From the NCBI RefSeq assembly GCF_001541315.1, contig NZ_LMVK01000003.1:84776-148775 (forward strand): a stretch of 64,000 bases of DNA. Direction: 5' to 3'. Made by a program: the position numbers and the translations under genes. The DNA is from Agrobacterium tumefaciens str. B6 (GTDB lineage: Bacteria > Pseudomonadota > Alphaproteobacteria > Rhizobiales > Rhizobiaceae). Of the stretch, positions 40,845 through 49,415 are shown piece after piece. Below the pieces are notes generated by a model. The model worked only from the letters and a program-made list of their open reading frames with translations. It was not told where the DNA came from and did not search any database. Position 1 is the first letter of the stretch; each line of letters starts with the position of its first letter.

Positions 40845-41027
40845 TCAGAGGGGAACTGAGGTTAGGAGCCTCGCGTCTGAAACGGACATCTTCAGCATAA
40901 GTTCCGCTTGCAGGATAATTTCCGCAGCGTCGTGCCGACGGGACAGCTGCGAAGGCAAGGTATTCCAGGCCGCATCGCCTGGAACGATTCGGTGTGCGGA
41001 AACAATGGTGCTTTCCTGAGGATTCAA
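40845..41027 (-). CDS. possible small protein downstream of tRNA-Gly
   Basis: A 60-codon frame from a TTG at 41027 to a TGA at 40845, ending two bases before a strong terminator. It starts 15 bases after the tRNA-Gly 3' end. The predicted product (STIVSAHRIVPGDAAW at the start, AAEIILQAELMLKMSVSDA near the end) is plausible as a short helix-containing protein. There is no good ribosome-binding site, the start codon is weak and no family is recognised. The same stretch could instead be an untranslated trailer or a small RNA. Confidence 0.25.
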   Translation of the reverse strand: MNPQESTIVSAHRIVPGDAAWNTLPSQLSRRHDAAEIILQAELMLKMSVSDARLLTSVPL

Positions 41028-41041
41028 TCTTTAGGGAAATT

Positions 41042-41116
41042 TGGAGCGGGCGAAGGGATTTGAACCCTCGACCCCAACCTTGGCAAGGTTGTGCTCTACC
41101 CCTGAGCTACACCCGC
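41042..41116 (-). tRNA. tRNA-Gly (GCC)
   Basis: A 75-base tRNA with encoded CCA, transcribed on the minus strand. It has acceptor GCGGGTG / CGCCCGC, D-arm GCTCAGGGGTAGAGC, anticodon loop TTGCCAA with anticodon GCC, and T-arm GAGGG TTCAAAT CCCTT. Confidence 0.96.
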
Positions 41117-41176
41117 TCAAATCCACCGGTCCGGGGTAGTACGCTGAACCGTGGGCCGCCAAGCGGCGACGGGCGC

Positions 41177-41205
41177 TATATCGCTCAATCGATTCTGGAA
41201 TGCAA
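41177..41205 (-). promoter_or_regulatory. probable promoter of tRNA-Gly
   Basis: On the minus strand TTGCAT (41205-41200) and GATATA (41182-41177) are separated by 17 bases, about 60 bases upstream of the mature tRNA. Confidence 0.5.
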
Positions 41206-41369
41206 CAGGGAAATGACAAAAACGCGAAAATTTCTTTGAGAAATGCGACAAGCGGCGGAAATGATTGAGAATTTTTCATTTCACTGTTTTTTCCTGCGTT
41301 GCCAAGCGTCAGTTGCCCCCTTAATCAGGAAACAAGGAAAACGGAATCGACAGAGGCAGGCGGCAGGAT

Positions 41370-41879
41370 ATGGCGGAAAATTCCCAGAAGACGGCAAAGG
41401 AACTGTTCGAGTTTCTCGACGGGCTTGGCATTTCCCACACCACGAAGCAGCATGAGCCGGTGTTCACCGTCGCCGAATCCCAGTCGCTGCGCGACCTCAT
41501 TCCCGGCGGTCATACAAAGAACCTCTTTGTAAAGGACAAGAAGGATCAGTATTTCGTGCTGACCGTTGAGGAAAACGCGGCCGTGGACCTGAAAAGCGTT
41601 CACAAGACCATCGGTGCGGCGAGCCGCGTGTCCTTCGGCCGGCCGGAAAAAATGCTGGAATATCTGGGTGTCGTGCCGGGTTCGGTCACGGTGTTCGGCG
41701 CCATCAACGACACGGACAGGCAGGTCACCTTCGTGCTCGACAGCGATCTCCTGGAAAACGAGTTGGTGAACGGCCATCCGCTTTCCAACGACCAGACGAC
41801 AACGATCGCGTCCAAAGATCTCATTCGCTTTCTCGAGGCAACGGGACATGCGCCGCTTGTCTTGAAAGTCAGCGAGTGA
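41370..41879 (+). CDS. prdX: PrdX/ProX (YbaK-like) aminoacyl-tRNA deacylase
   Basis: A 169-residue single-domain editing protein related to the insertion domain of bacterial ProRS. It hydrolyses Ala-tRNA(Pro), protecting against mistranslation where ProRS lacks its editing domain, as in alphaproteobacteria. Visible motifs are TTKQHEPVFTVAESQSL, GGHTKNLFVKDKKDQYFVLT with the catalytic Lys, and FGAINDTDRQVTFVLD. It is the first of a plus-strand run with cnoX and the Lon-N-like gene. A YbaK (Cys-tRNA-Pro deacylase) role is less likely given the PrdX-type ends. Confidence 0.87.
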   Translation: MAENSQKTAKELFEFLDGLGISHTTKQHEPVFTVAESQSLRDLIPGGHTKNLFVKDKKDQYFVLTVEENAAVDLKSVHKTIGAASRVSFGRPEKMLEYLGVVPGSVTVFGAINDTDRQVTFVLDSDLLENELVNGHPLSNDQTTTIASKDLIRFLEATGHAPLVLKVSE

Positions 41880-41933
41880 GATACGATCTTTGCTTCAAAT
41901 AAGACAGATGACAGAAGTTTACGGGAGACCGGC

Positions 41934-42902
41934 ATGAGCGGCGACAATAATCCTTACGGCGGTTCCTATAGCGGGCAGATGACCGCAAGCGCGCATCACA
42001 ATGGCGAGCTTAACGGTGCGGCCTCCGGCCACATCAAGGACACGACGACGGCCGGTTTCTCCAAGGATGTTCTTGAAGAATCCCGTCGCCAGCCGGTTCT
42101 GGTGGACTTCTGGGCGCCCTGGTGCGGCCCGTGCAAGCAGCTGACGCCGGTGCTTGAGAAGGTCATCAACGAGGCGAATGGCCGTGTGAAGCTCGTGAAG
42201 CTGAACATTGACGATCATCCGTCCATTCCCGGCCAGCTCGGCATCCAGTCGATTCCGGCAATCGTCGCCTTTGCCGACGGCCGGCCCGTGGATGGCTTCA
42301 TGGGTGCCGTTCCGGAAAGCCAGATCAAGCAGTTCATCGAAAAGATTGCCGGACCTGACGCGGGCGATCCCAAGGCTGAGATCGAGGCCGTTCTGACCGA
42401 CGCGAAGCAGCTTCTGGCAGATGGCGATTTTAACGGCGCAGCGCAGCTTTTCGGCGCCGTCATGCAGGCCGATCCGGAAAATCCCGCAGCGATTGCCGGT
42501 ATCGCCGAATGCATGATCGCGGCCGGTCAATATGAGCGGGCCAGCGAGCTGCTCTCGTCCCTGCCTCAGGAACTCAATGACGATGCGGGCATTCAACTCG
42601 TTTCGAAAAAGATCGCGCAATATGAGGAAGCCCGCAAGATCGGCGACCCCGTGGCGCTGGAGCGCGAGCTGGCACTTGATCCCGATCAACACGAGGTGCG
42701 GGTGAAGCTTGCCAAGGTGCTGAACGCGCAGGGCCGACGCGACGAGGCGGCGGATCATCTGCTCTATATCATGCGCAAGGACCGGACCTTCGACGATGAC
42801 GGCGCGCGCCGCCAGCTTCTGGAGTTTTTCGAGGCCTGGGGCTTCAAGGATCCGGCAACCGTTGCCGGCCGCCGGAAGCTTTCGGCGATACTGTTTTCGT
42901 AA
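41934..42902 (+). CDS. cnoX: thioredoxin-TPR chaperone CnoX (YbbN-like)
   Basis: A 322-residue protein with an N-terminal ~40-residue polar extension. A thioredoxin domain follows (about 45-150) with VLVDFWAPWCGPCKQLTPVL, so both active cysteines are present at 64 and 67. The C-terminal half consists of TPR-like helices (QLLADGDFNGAAQLFGAVMQ; HEVRVKLAKVLNAQGRRDEA). CnoX proteins hold unfolded, oxidised clients and pass them to GroEL. E. coli CnoX has lost the redox cysteines; here the CGPC motif is intact, so it could also reduce clients. Confidence 0.92.
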   Translation: MSGDNNPYGGSYSGQMTASAHHNGELNGAASGHIKDTTTAGFSKDVLEESRRQPVLVDFWAPWCGPCKQLTPVLEKVINEANGRVKLVKLNIDDHPSIPGQLGIQSIPAIVAFADGRPVDGFMGAVPESQIKQFIEKIAGPDAGDPKAEIEAVLTDAKQLLADGDFNGAAQLFGAVMQADPENPAAIAGIAECMIAAGQYERASELLSSLPQELNDDAGIQLVSKKIAQYEEARKIGDPVALERELALDPDQHEVRVKLAKVLNAQGRRDEAADHLLYIMRKDRTFDDDGARRQLLEFFEAWGFKDPATVAGRRKLSAILFS

Positions 42903-42970
42903 TGCGGGCATATCCCGGCCAGGGCGGTTGAACCGCCGGCCGGGCAGCAGTGAACAGGGGGCTTGATCCC

Positions 42971-43642
42971 ATGCACGTCGGAAATGCGAGATATGTAAAG
43001 AACGACGACCTGCCGGAAACCGTGCCGGTCTTTCCACTTCCCGGTGCCCTGCTGCTGCCGGAAGGCCATCTTCCGCTCAATATTTTCGAGCCGCGATATC
43101 TTGCCATGATCGACACGGCACTGGCGGGCCACCGGCTCATCGGCATGGTGCAGCCGGCCCTTCATGTCATTGAGTCCGGCCTTGAGGGCGGACCTCTGAG
43201 CGCAGTCGGATGCCTCGGCCGCATCACCTCCTTTTCCGAAACAGGTGATGGCCGTTACATCATCTCGCTCACCGGTGTGTGCCGTTTCCGCCTGCTGGAA
43301 GAGGTTGGGGTGGGCGAGCCCTATCGCAGCTTCCGGCATGCGCCTTTCATCGCCGATCTCTCGGGCGAATACGACGAGGAGGCCGTGGATCGTGAAAACC
43401 TGCTGCGGGTATTCCGCTCGTTTCTGGATGCCAACCAGCTGGAAGCCGACTGGGAAAGCGTTGAAAGGGCCGGCAACCGTGTTCTCGTCAATTCGCTTTC
43501 CATGATGTCTCCATTTGGACCCGCCGAAAAACAGGCGCTGCTGGAAGCGCCTGATCTGAAGACGCGAGCCGAAACATTGATCGCCATCACCGAGATCGTT
43601 CTTGCGCAAGGATCGGGTGAGGGCGGCAACGTGCTGCAATAG
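42971..43642 (+). CDS. LON substrate-binding-domain (Lon-N like) protein
   Basis: A 223-residue protein homologous to only the N-terminal domain of Lon protease, with no ATPase or peptidase part. It has [29 protein letters not shown] at the N-terminus (shown in part: [19 protein letters not shown]) and [19 protein letters not shown] later. Such stand-alone proteins are common in alphaproteobacteria and have no fixed function. The ATG at 42971 is chosen; an in-frame GTG at 42950 is possible. It is preceded by cnoX and followed by the Trm112-like gene 10 bp on. Confidence 0.88.
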   Translation: MHVGNARYVKNDDLPETVPVFPLPGALLLPEGHLPLNIFEPRYLAMIDTALAGHRLIGMVQPALHVIESGLEGGPLSAVGCLGRITSFSETGDGRYIISLTGVCRFRLLEEVGVGEPYRSFRHAPFIADLSGEYDEEAVDRENLLRVFRSFLDANQLEADWESVERAGNRVLVNSLSMMSPFGPAEKQALLEAPDLKTRAETLIAITEIVLAQGSGEGGNVLQ

Positions 43643-43652
43643 GATCGCCGCC

Positions 43653-43841
43653 ATGGACGACAGGATGAGCAGTGTCGACCCCAAGCTGCTGGAGCTTTTG
43701 GTCTGTCCTTTGACGAAGGGGCGTCTTTCCTATGATCGCGCCCGCAACGAGCTCATTTCTGAAAGCGCCAGACTTGCTTATCCAATCCGCGACGGCGTGC
43801 CGATTATGCTGATTTCGGAAGCGCGCAAGATAGAAGACTAA
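43653..43841 (+). CDS. Trm112 family small protein (UPF0434)
   Basis: A 62-residue protein with the Trm112/YcaR pattern: [20 protein letters not shown] at the N-terminus and [18 protein letters not shown] at the C-terminus. Most bacterial members have lost the full zinc knuckle; here only one Cys is visible. AGGA precedes the ATG at 43653; a second in-frame ATG is at 43665. It ends the prdX-cnoX-LonN-Trm112 run. Confidence 0.88.
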   Translation: MDDRMSSVDPKLLELLVCPLTKGRLSYDRARNELISESARLAYPIRDGVPIMLISEARKIED

Positions 43842-43958
43842 CCTCCCCGGTTATCACCTCCACACATTGCGTGTCGCGAATTGACGAAGATGCGTTGACA
43901 ACCATGCGTGGATTTGACCAGAGTCCCGCCCGACATATCTGATGCGGGGAGAATACTG

Positions 43959-46900
43959 ATGTCGTTGCGCGCGCTCGTCCGGATTTCGTTGGTTGCGGCC
44001 TCGGCCGCCCTCATTTTTCTGCCAGCCATGGCGGCGGAGCCCTCCCGCAAGGTTGTTACCACCCAAAACGGCGATTATTTCGGCTTCGATCTTCGCACCG
44101 AGCAGAATGTCTCGCTGGAGCAATGCGGCGAGATTTGCGTTGGCGATACCGCCTGCAAGGCCTTCACCTACAATCCCAAGGTGAAATGGTGCTTCCTCAA
44201 ATCGGATTTCAATCAGCTGAACGCTTTCCCCGGCGCGGTTGCCGGCAAGATCGTGGAAGTGGTAGCGGAAACCGATATCGGCGCGCCGCAACGCCTGTCC
44301 TTCGTCACTGACAGTCTGCAGCAGGAAGCGCGCCGGCTGAAATCCGGCCTTGCGGCGAATGACGGTGAAGGCGGACAGGGCGTGGAAGCCCTCGTGCAGA
44401 CGGCGCGGCAGCAGGCAGCCGCGGGCAATATTCCCGATGCGGTCGTGACCTATAAACAGGCGCTTGCTATCACGCCTGACGACGGCGCGCTCTGGGCGGA
44501 GCTTTCCGAAAAGGCGGCGCAGGTCACCGATAATTATTCGATTGCCGGGCAGGCCGCTTCCGCCGCCATCAATGCCTACCAGCTGAGCCGCACCGTCAGC
44601 GCCCGCACCGAGGCCCTGAACCGGCTGGCGAAGGCTTTCGAAAGAACCCAGAATTATCGCGCAGCACTCAATGCCTATAAGGAGAGCCTTGCGCTTACCG
44701 ACAATGCGCAGACCAAGGCGGCCTATGCCGATCTGCGCACGCGGCAGGGTTTCCGCGTCATCAATAATACCGTGGATACGGATAGTGTCAGCCCGCGCGC
44801 CTGTGTGCAGTTTTCCGAGCCGCTGGTGAAGAACGGTGTCGATTATTCCTCCTTCATCACGCTGGATGGGGCAGCCCCCAAGGCCATCGAAGCGAAGGGC
44901 AGCGAGATTTGCGTCGAAGGCCTCACCCATGGCCAACGTTACAAGATCTCGCTGCGCGCCGGTCTGCCTTCCTCGGTGGAAGAACCGCTGGAAAAGCAGG
45001 TCGATCTCGATATTTACGTGCGTGACCGTGCCGCCAGCGTGCGCTTCACGGGTGAGAATTTCGTGCTGCCGGGTACTGCCCGTCGTGGCATTCCAATTGT
45101 CTCTGTTAACGCCGACAAGGCTGACCTGAAGCTTTATCGCGTTGGCGACCGCAACATCACCTCGCTGCTCGCAAACTCGCAGTTTCTGACGCAGATGGAC
45201 GGCTACAATGCCGACCGCATCGAAAACGAGATCGGCGAACTCGTCTGGCAGGGCTCGATCGATATCCAGCCCGATCTCAATAAGGATGTGGTGACGAGCT
45301 TCCCGGTGGATGAGGCCTTGCCGGAGCGCAAGCCCGGCATCTATGTGCTGACCGCCGTGCCGCCTGGCACCGCGCCGGAAACGTGGGATTCACGCGCCAC
45401 ACAATGGTTCCTGGTCTCCGATACCGGCATCACCACCTATGCCGGAACCGATGGGCTGAATGTGTTCGTCCGAGCCCTTGGCAGCGCCAAGCCGCTTGCG
45501 GACGTGGATTTGCAGCTGCTCGCCAAGAATAACGAGGTGCTGGGCACGGCGAAAACCGATGCGGACGGCCGCGCGGTATTCTCCGCCGGCCTGATGCGCG
45601 GCACGGCGGCGCAGGCGCCTGCCATCCTCACCGCGCGTAACGGCGACAAGGACTACGTCTTCCTCGATATGACCCGCGCAGGCTTCGACCTCTCGGATCG
45701 CGGCGTGACGGGACGTGCAGCGCCCGGCGCGATCGACGTGTTCAGCTGGACCGAGCGCGGCATTTACCGCGCCGGCGAGACCGTGCACGCCGCAGCGCTT
45801 GCCCGCGATGTCGACGGCAAGGCAATCGAGGATCTGCCGCTCACCTTCATCTTCTCGCGTCCGGATGGCGTCGAAGACCGGCGCTTCGTCAGCGACGGCA
45901 AGGCGCTGGGCGGTCATGCGGTCGATCTGCCGCTGCAGGCAAATGCCATGCGCGGCACCTGGACGTTGCGCATCCATACCGACCCGAAAACGGCTGCGAT
46001 CAGCGAAAAGAGCTTCCTCGTCGATGATTTCGTGCCTGACCGCACGGAATTCGACCTCTCGAGCAAGGCGAAACAGATCGATCCGGGCGCGGAAACGGCA
46101 ATCGACGTCGATGGCCGTTATCTCTATGGCGCGCCCGCCGCCGGCCTGACGCTTGAAGGCGAGGTCGCGATCAAGCCGACGCGCACGAGCGCCGATTTCG
46201 AAGGTTATTTCTTCGGTCTGGCGGATGAGGAAAGCGAAGAGGAAAACCGCACCGCGCTTGCCGATCTGCCGGTGCTGGACGAAGAGGGCAAGGCGAGTTT
46301 CAATGTTGACCTCACCGATCTGCCCTCCACCACTCAACTTCTTTCCGCCAACATCACTGTGCGCATGCGCGAAGCCGGTGGCCGCGCCGTGGAGCGCTCG
46401 CTGACGCTGCCTATCAAGGCGGAAGCCTCTGTTATCGGGATCAAGCCGCAGTTTTCGGGCGATCTCGCCCAGAATTCCGTCGGCCGTTTCCATATCATCG
46501 GCGTCAGCGCCGATGGCGCCAGGCAGGCGATGAACGGCCTCAACTGGAAGCTCATCAAGGTCGAGCGGAACTATCAATGGTATCGTCAGGGCAATTCCTG
46601 GCGTTACGAGCCGGTGGAATATACCAAGCAGCAGGAAGCGGGCACCTTGTCCGTCGATGCCAATGGCGGCGAGATTTCCGTGCCCGTCACCTGGGGCCGC
46701 TACCGGCTGGAAGTGGAGGGCGCGGGTAACGGCGCACCGGTTTCCAGCGTCGAATTCGATGCCGGCTTCTACGTCGAGGCAAGCTCGACGGAAACGCCGG
46801 ATGCACTGGAAATTGCCCTCGACAAACAGAGCTACAAGATCGGCGATACGGCCAAACTCAAGGTATCCTCGCGTTTTGCCGGTGAGTTGATGGTGACATC

Positions 46901-49415
46901 AGGTTCGGAAAAGCTGATTGCCGTGCAGAATGCCGAGGTCGGTGATGATGGCGGCGAGATCGACATTCCGGTCACCGAGGAATGGGGTGCGGGCGCTTAC
47001 GTCACCGCCACGCTGTTCCGCCCCGGCGATGCGCAGGAAAGCCGCATGCCGATGCGCGCCATCGGTATCAAATGGCTCGCCGTCGATCCGGCTGAGCGCA
47101 AGCTTGCCGTAACCCTCGGCGCGCCGCAGAAAACACTGCCGCGCCAGCCGCTTGAAATTCCGATCACGGTTGCGGGCACTGGCGTCGGCGAAAAGGCCTA
47201 TGCCATCGTTGCGGCCGTCGATGTCGGCATCCTGAACCTCACCCGCTATGAACCGCCAAAGCCCGATGAATGGTATTTCGGCCAGCGCCGGCTGGGGCTG
47301 GAAATACGCGACCTCTATGGCCGCCTGATCGATGGTTCGCTTGGCGCCACCGGTCGGCTGCGTACTGGTGGTGACGGCGGCGGTGCGGCCCTTCAGGGCA
47401 GCCCGCCCACTGAAAAACTGGTAGCTTTCTTTGCCGGTCCGGTCGAACTCGACGCTAACGGCAAGGCGACGGTGAGCTTCGATATTCCGCAGTTCAACGG
47501 TACGGCCCGCATCATGGCGGTGGCCTGGACGAAGACAGGCGTAGGACATGCCGTCTCCGATGCCATCATCCGCGATCCCGTGGTAGTCACGGCCAGCGCG
47601 CCGAAATTCCTCGCCCCCGGCGATGTCTCGCAATTGCGACTCGATATCGCCAATACGGATGGCGAGGCCGGCGATTACCGGCTGGATGTGACCAGCAACA
47701 CGGCCTTGACCGTCGATCAGGGAGAGATGTCGCAGACATTGGCGCTGCAGAAAGGCGGCAAGTCTTCGCTGACGGTTCCGTTAACAGGTGAACAGCCCGG
47801 CAATGGTGCGATCACCATCAAGGTTTCCAATGCCGCGGGTGTTTCGCTGGAGCAGGTTCTGAACGTTCCTGTGCGTCCGGCTGTCCTGCCGGTGACGACG
47901 CGGCGCGAAATCAAGATTGCGCCGAACAGCAGCCTGACGATCAATGGTGATCTTCTGGCCGACAGCATGCTGCTCGGCTCCTCGGTCGCCGTCAACGTCA
48001 CGCGCTCGCCCGCCTTCGATATTCCGGCGCTTGTGATGATGCTGGACAAATATCCTTATGGCTGCGCTGAGCAGACGACGAGCCGCGCTTTGCCGCTGCT
48101 TTATGTCTCGGAACTGACGAAGGACAGCGGCATGGCTGAGGACCCTGATACCCGCAAGCGGGTGCAGGAAGCGATCTACCGTGTGCTGTCCTTCCAGTCG
48201 AGTTCGGGCAGTTTCGGCCTCTGGTCGCCTGGTTATGGCGATCTGTGGCTGGATGCCTATATCAGCGACTTTCTGACAAGGGCGCGCGAGCAGAATTATG
48301 ACGTTCCCGAAGCGGCCATGGTGCAGGCGCTGAACAACCTGCAGAACGGTCTTTCCTATGACAGCAATGTCAAGGATCGCGGCAACGAGATCGCCTATTC
48401 GCTTTATGTGCTGGCGCGCAACCGCAAGGCGGCGATCAACGATCTCAGATATTACGCGGATACGGCGCTCGCCGATTTCCCGACGCCGCTTGCCAAGGCA
48501 CAGGTTGCCGCCGCCCTTTCGCTTTACGGCGATCAGGCCCGTTCGAAGACCGTGTTCGGCGCTTCGCTCGATATGGCAAGCCGCGCCACCAATGTCAGCC
48601 TCGCGCGTGCGGATTATGGTTCCGCCCTGCGCGATGGTGCGGCGACGCTGGCGCTTGCGGCCGAAAGCCGTCCGGTTCCGGCCGTCGTGCCGCAGCTTGC
48701 CGGTGCCGTGGCCAAGGAATGGGAAAAGAAGCCCTATACCAGCACCCAGGAACAGGCATGGATGCTGCTTGCCGCCCGCGCTGTCAAAGGCGAGGACAAG
48801 GATATCCGTCTCGATGTGAATGGTGATTTGCAGACTGGCGGTTTCGGCAAGCGGATGAGCGGCGATGAATTGCTGGCAGCTCCCTTGAAGATCGCCAATG
48901 CCTCGGCCGATCCGGTCACGGCTGTTGTCACCACCGTGGCGCCCCCGGCCCAGCCGCTCGCTGCCGGCGGCGAAGGCTTCACCATCACCCGCACCTATTA
49001 TTCCATGGATGGCGAGGAGGTGAACCCGAGCGAGGTCACGCAGAACGAGCGTTATGTTGTGGTGCTGAATATCGTACCGAAGAATAACTGGCAGTCGCGC
49101 ATTCTGGTGACGGATCTGCTGCCCTCCGGCTTCGAAATCGACAATCCCAGCCTGGTCAATTCGGCGGAACTGTCGAATTTCGACTGGTTGCCGGAAACGG
49201 AAGCGGCCCATACCGAGTTCCGTTACGACCGTTTCGTGGCGGCCTTCGACCGCTCTGCCGGTGACAGTTCGGAAATTGCGCTCGCCTATGTGGTCCGTGC
49301 TGTTACCCCCGGCACCTATGATCATCCGGCAGCTTCGGTTGAGGATATGTACCGGCCGCAATTTGCCGCCCGCACGGCAACCGGCCGCATGGAGGTGCGC
49401 TCGGCAACCCCATGA
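43959..49415 (+). CDS. bacterial alpha-2-macroglobulin with thioester and PAN/Apple domain
   Basis: A 1818-residue periplasmic protease-trapping protein. The signal peptide (residues 1-25, ending PAMA) has no lipobox. A Cys-rich PAN/Apple-like domain follows (about 40-95; QCGEICVGDTACKAFTY, KVKWCFLKS), then TPR-like helices (about 145-270). A long series of MG beta-domains, the bait-region area, and the thioester motif GCAEQ with Cys1369 and Gln1372 come next, then the alpha-helical thioester domain (LSFQSSSGSFGLWSPGYG) and a C-terminal receptor-like domain. The ATG at 43959 follows GGGGAG. Its stop overlaps the pbpC start (ATGA). This pairing, seen also in E. coli yfhM-pbpC, suggests defence against proteases together with cell-wall repair. 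Confidence 0.93.
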   Translation: MSLRALVRISLVAASAALIFLPAMAAEPSRKVVTTQNGDYFGFDLRTEQNVSLEQCGEICVGDTACKAFTYNPKVKWCFLKSDFNQLNAFPGAVAGKIVEVVAETDIGAPQRLSFVTDSLQQEARRLKSGLAANDGEGGQGVEALVQTARQQAAAGNIPDAVVTYKQALAITPDDGALWAELSEKAAQVTDNYSIAGQAASAAINAYQLSRTVSARTEALNRLAKAFERTQNYRAALNAYKESLALTDNAQTKAAYADLRTRQGFRVINNTVDTDSVSPRACVQFSEPLVKNGVDYSSFITLDGAAPKAIEAKGSEICVEGLTHGQRYKISLRAGLPSSVEEPLEKQVDLDIYVRDRAASVRFTGENFVLPGTARRGIPIVSVNADKADLKLYRVGDRNITSLLANSQFLTQMDGYNADRIENEIGELVWQGSIDIQPDLNKDVVTSFPVDEALPERKPGIYVLTAVPPGTAPETWDSRATQWFLVSDTGITTYAGTDGLNVFVRALGSAKPLADVDLQLLAKNNEVLGTAKTDADGRAVFSAGLMRGTAAQAPAILTARNGDKDYVFLDMTRAGFDLSDRGVTGRAAPGAIDVFSWTERGIYRAGETVHAAALARDVDGKAIEDLPLTFIFSRPDGVEDRRFVSDGKALGGHAVDLPLQANAMRGTWTLRIHTDPKTAAISEKSFLVDDFVPDRTEFDLSSKAKQIDPGAETAIDVDGRYLYGAPAAGLTLEGEVAIKPTRTSADFEGYFFGLADEESEEENRTALADLPVLDEEGKASFNVDLTDLPSTTQLLSANITVRMREAGGRAVERSLTLPIKAEASVIGIKPQFSGDLAQNSVGRFHIIGVSADGARQAMNGLNWKLIKVERNYQWYRQGNSWRYEPVEYTKQQEAGTLSVDANGGEISVPVTWGRYRLEVEGAGNGAPVSSVEFDAGFYVEASSTETPDALEIALDKQSYKIGDTAKLKVSSRFAGELMVTSGSEKLIAVQNAEVGDDGGEIDIPVTEEWGAGAYVTATLFRPGDAQESRMPMRAIGIKWLAVDPAERKLAVTLGAPQKTLPRQPLEIPITVAGTGVGEKAYAIVAAVDVGILNLTRYEPPKPDEWYFGQRRLGLEIRDLYGRLIDGSLGATGRLRTGGDGGGAALQGSPPTEKLVAFFAGPVELDANGKATVSFDIPQFNGTARIMAVAWTKTGVGHAVSDAIIRDPVVVTASAPKFLAPGDVSQLRLDIANTDGEAGDYRLDVTSNTALTVDQGEMSQTLALQKGGKSSLTVPLTGEQPGNGAITIKVSNAAGVSLEQVLNVPVRPAVLPVTTRREIKIAPNSSLTINGDLLADSMLLGSSVAVNVTRSPAFDIPALVMMLDKYPYGCAEQTTSRALPLLYVSELTKDSGMAEDPDTRKRVQEAIYRVLSFQSSSGSFGLWSPGYGDLWLDAYISDFLTRAREQNYDVPEAAMVQALNNLQNGLSYDSNVKDRGNEIAYSLYVLARNRKAAINDLRYYADTALADFPTPLAKAQVAAALSLYGDQARSKTVFGASLDMASRATNVSLARADYGSALRDGAATLALAAESRPVPAVVPQLAGAVAKEWEKKPYTSTQEQAWMLLAARAVKGEDKDIRLDVNGDLQTGGFGKRMSGDELLAAPLKIANASADPVTAVVTTVAPPAQPLAAGGEGFTITRTYYSMDGEEVNPSEVTQNERYVVVLNIVPKNNWQSRILVTDLLPSGFEIDNPSLVNSAELSNFDWLPETEAAHTEFRYDRFVAAFDRSAGDSSEIALAYVVRAVTPGTYDHPAASVEDMYRPQFAARTATGRMEVRSATP

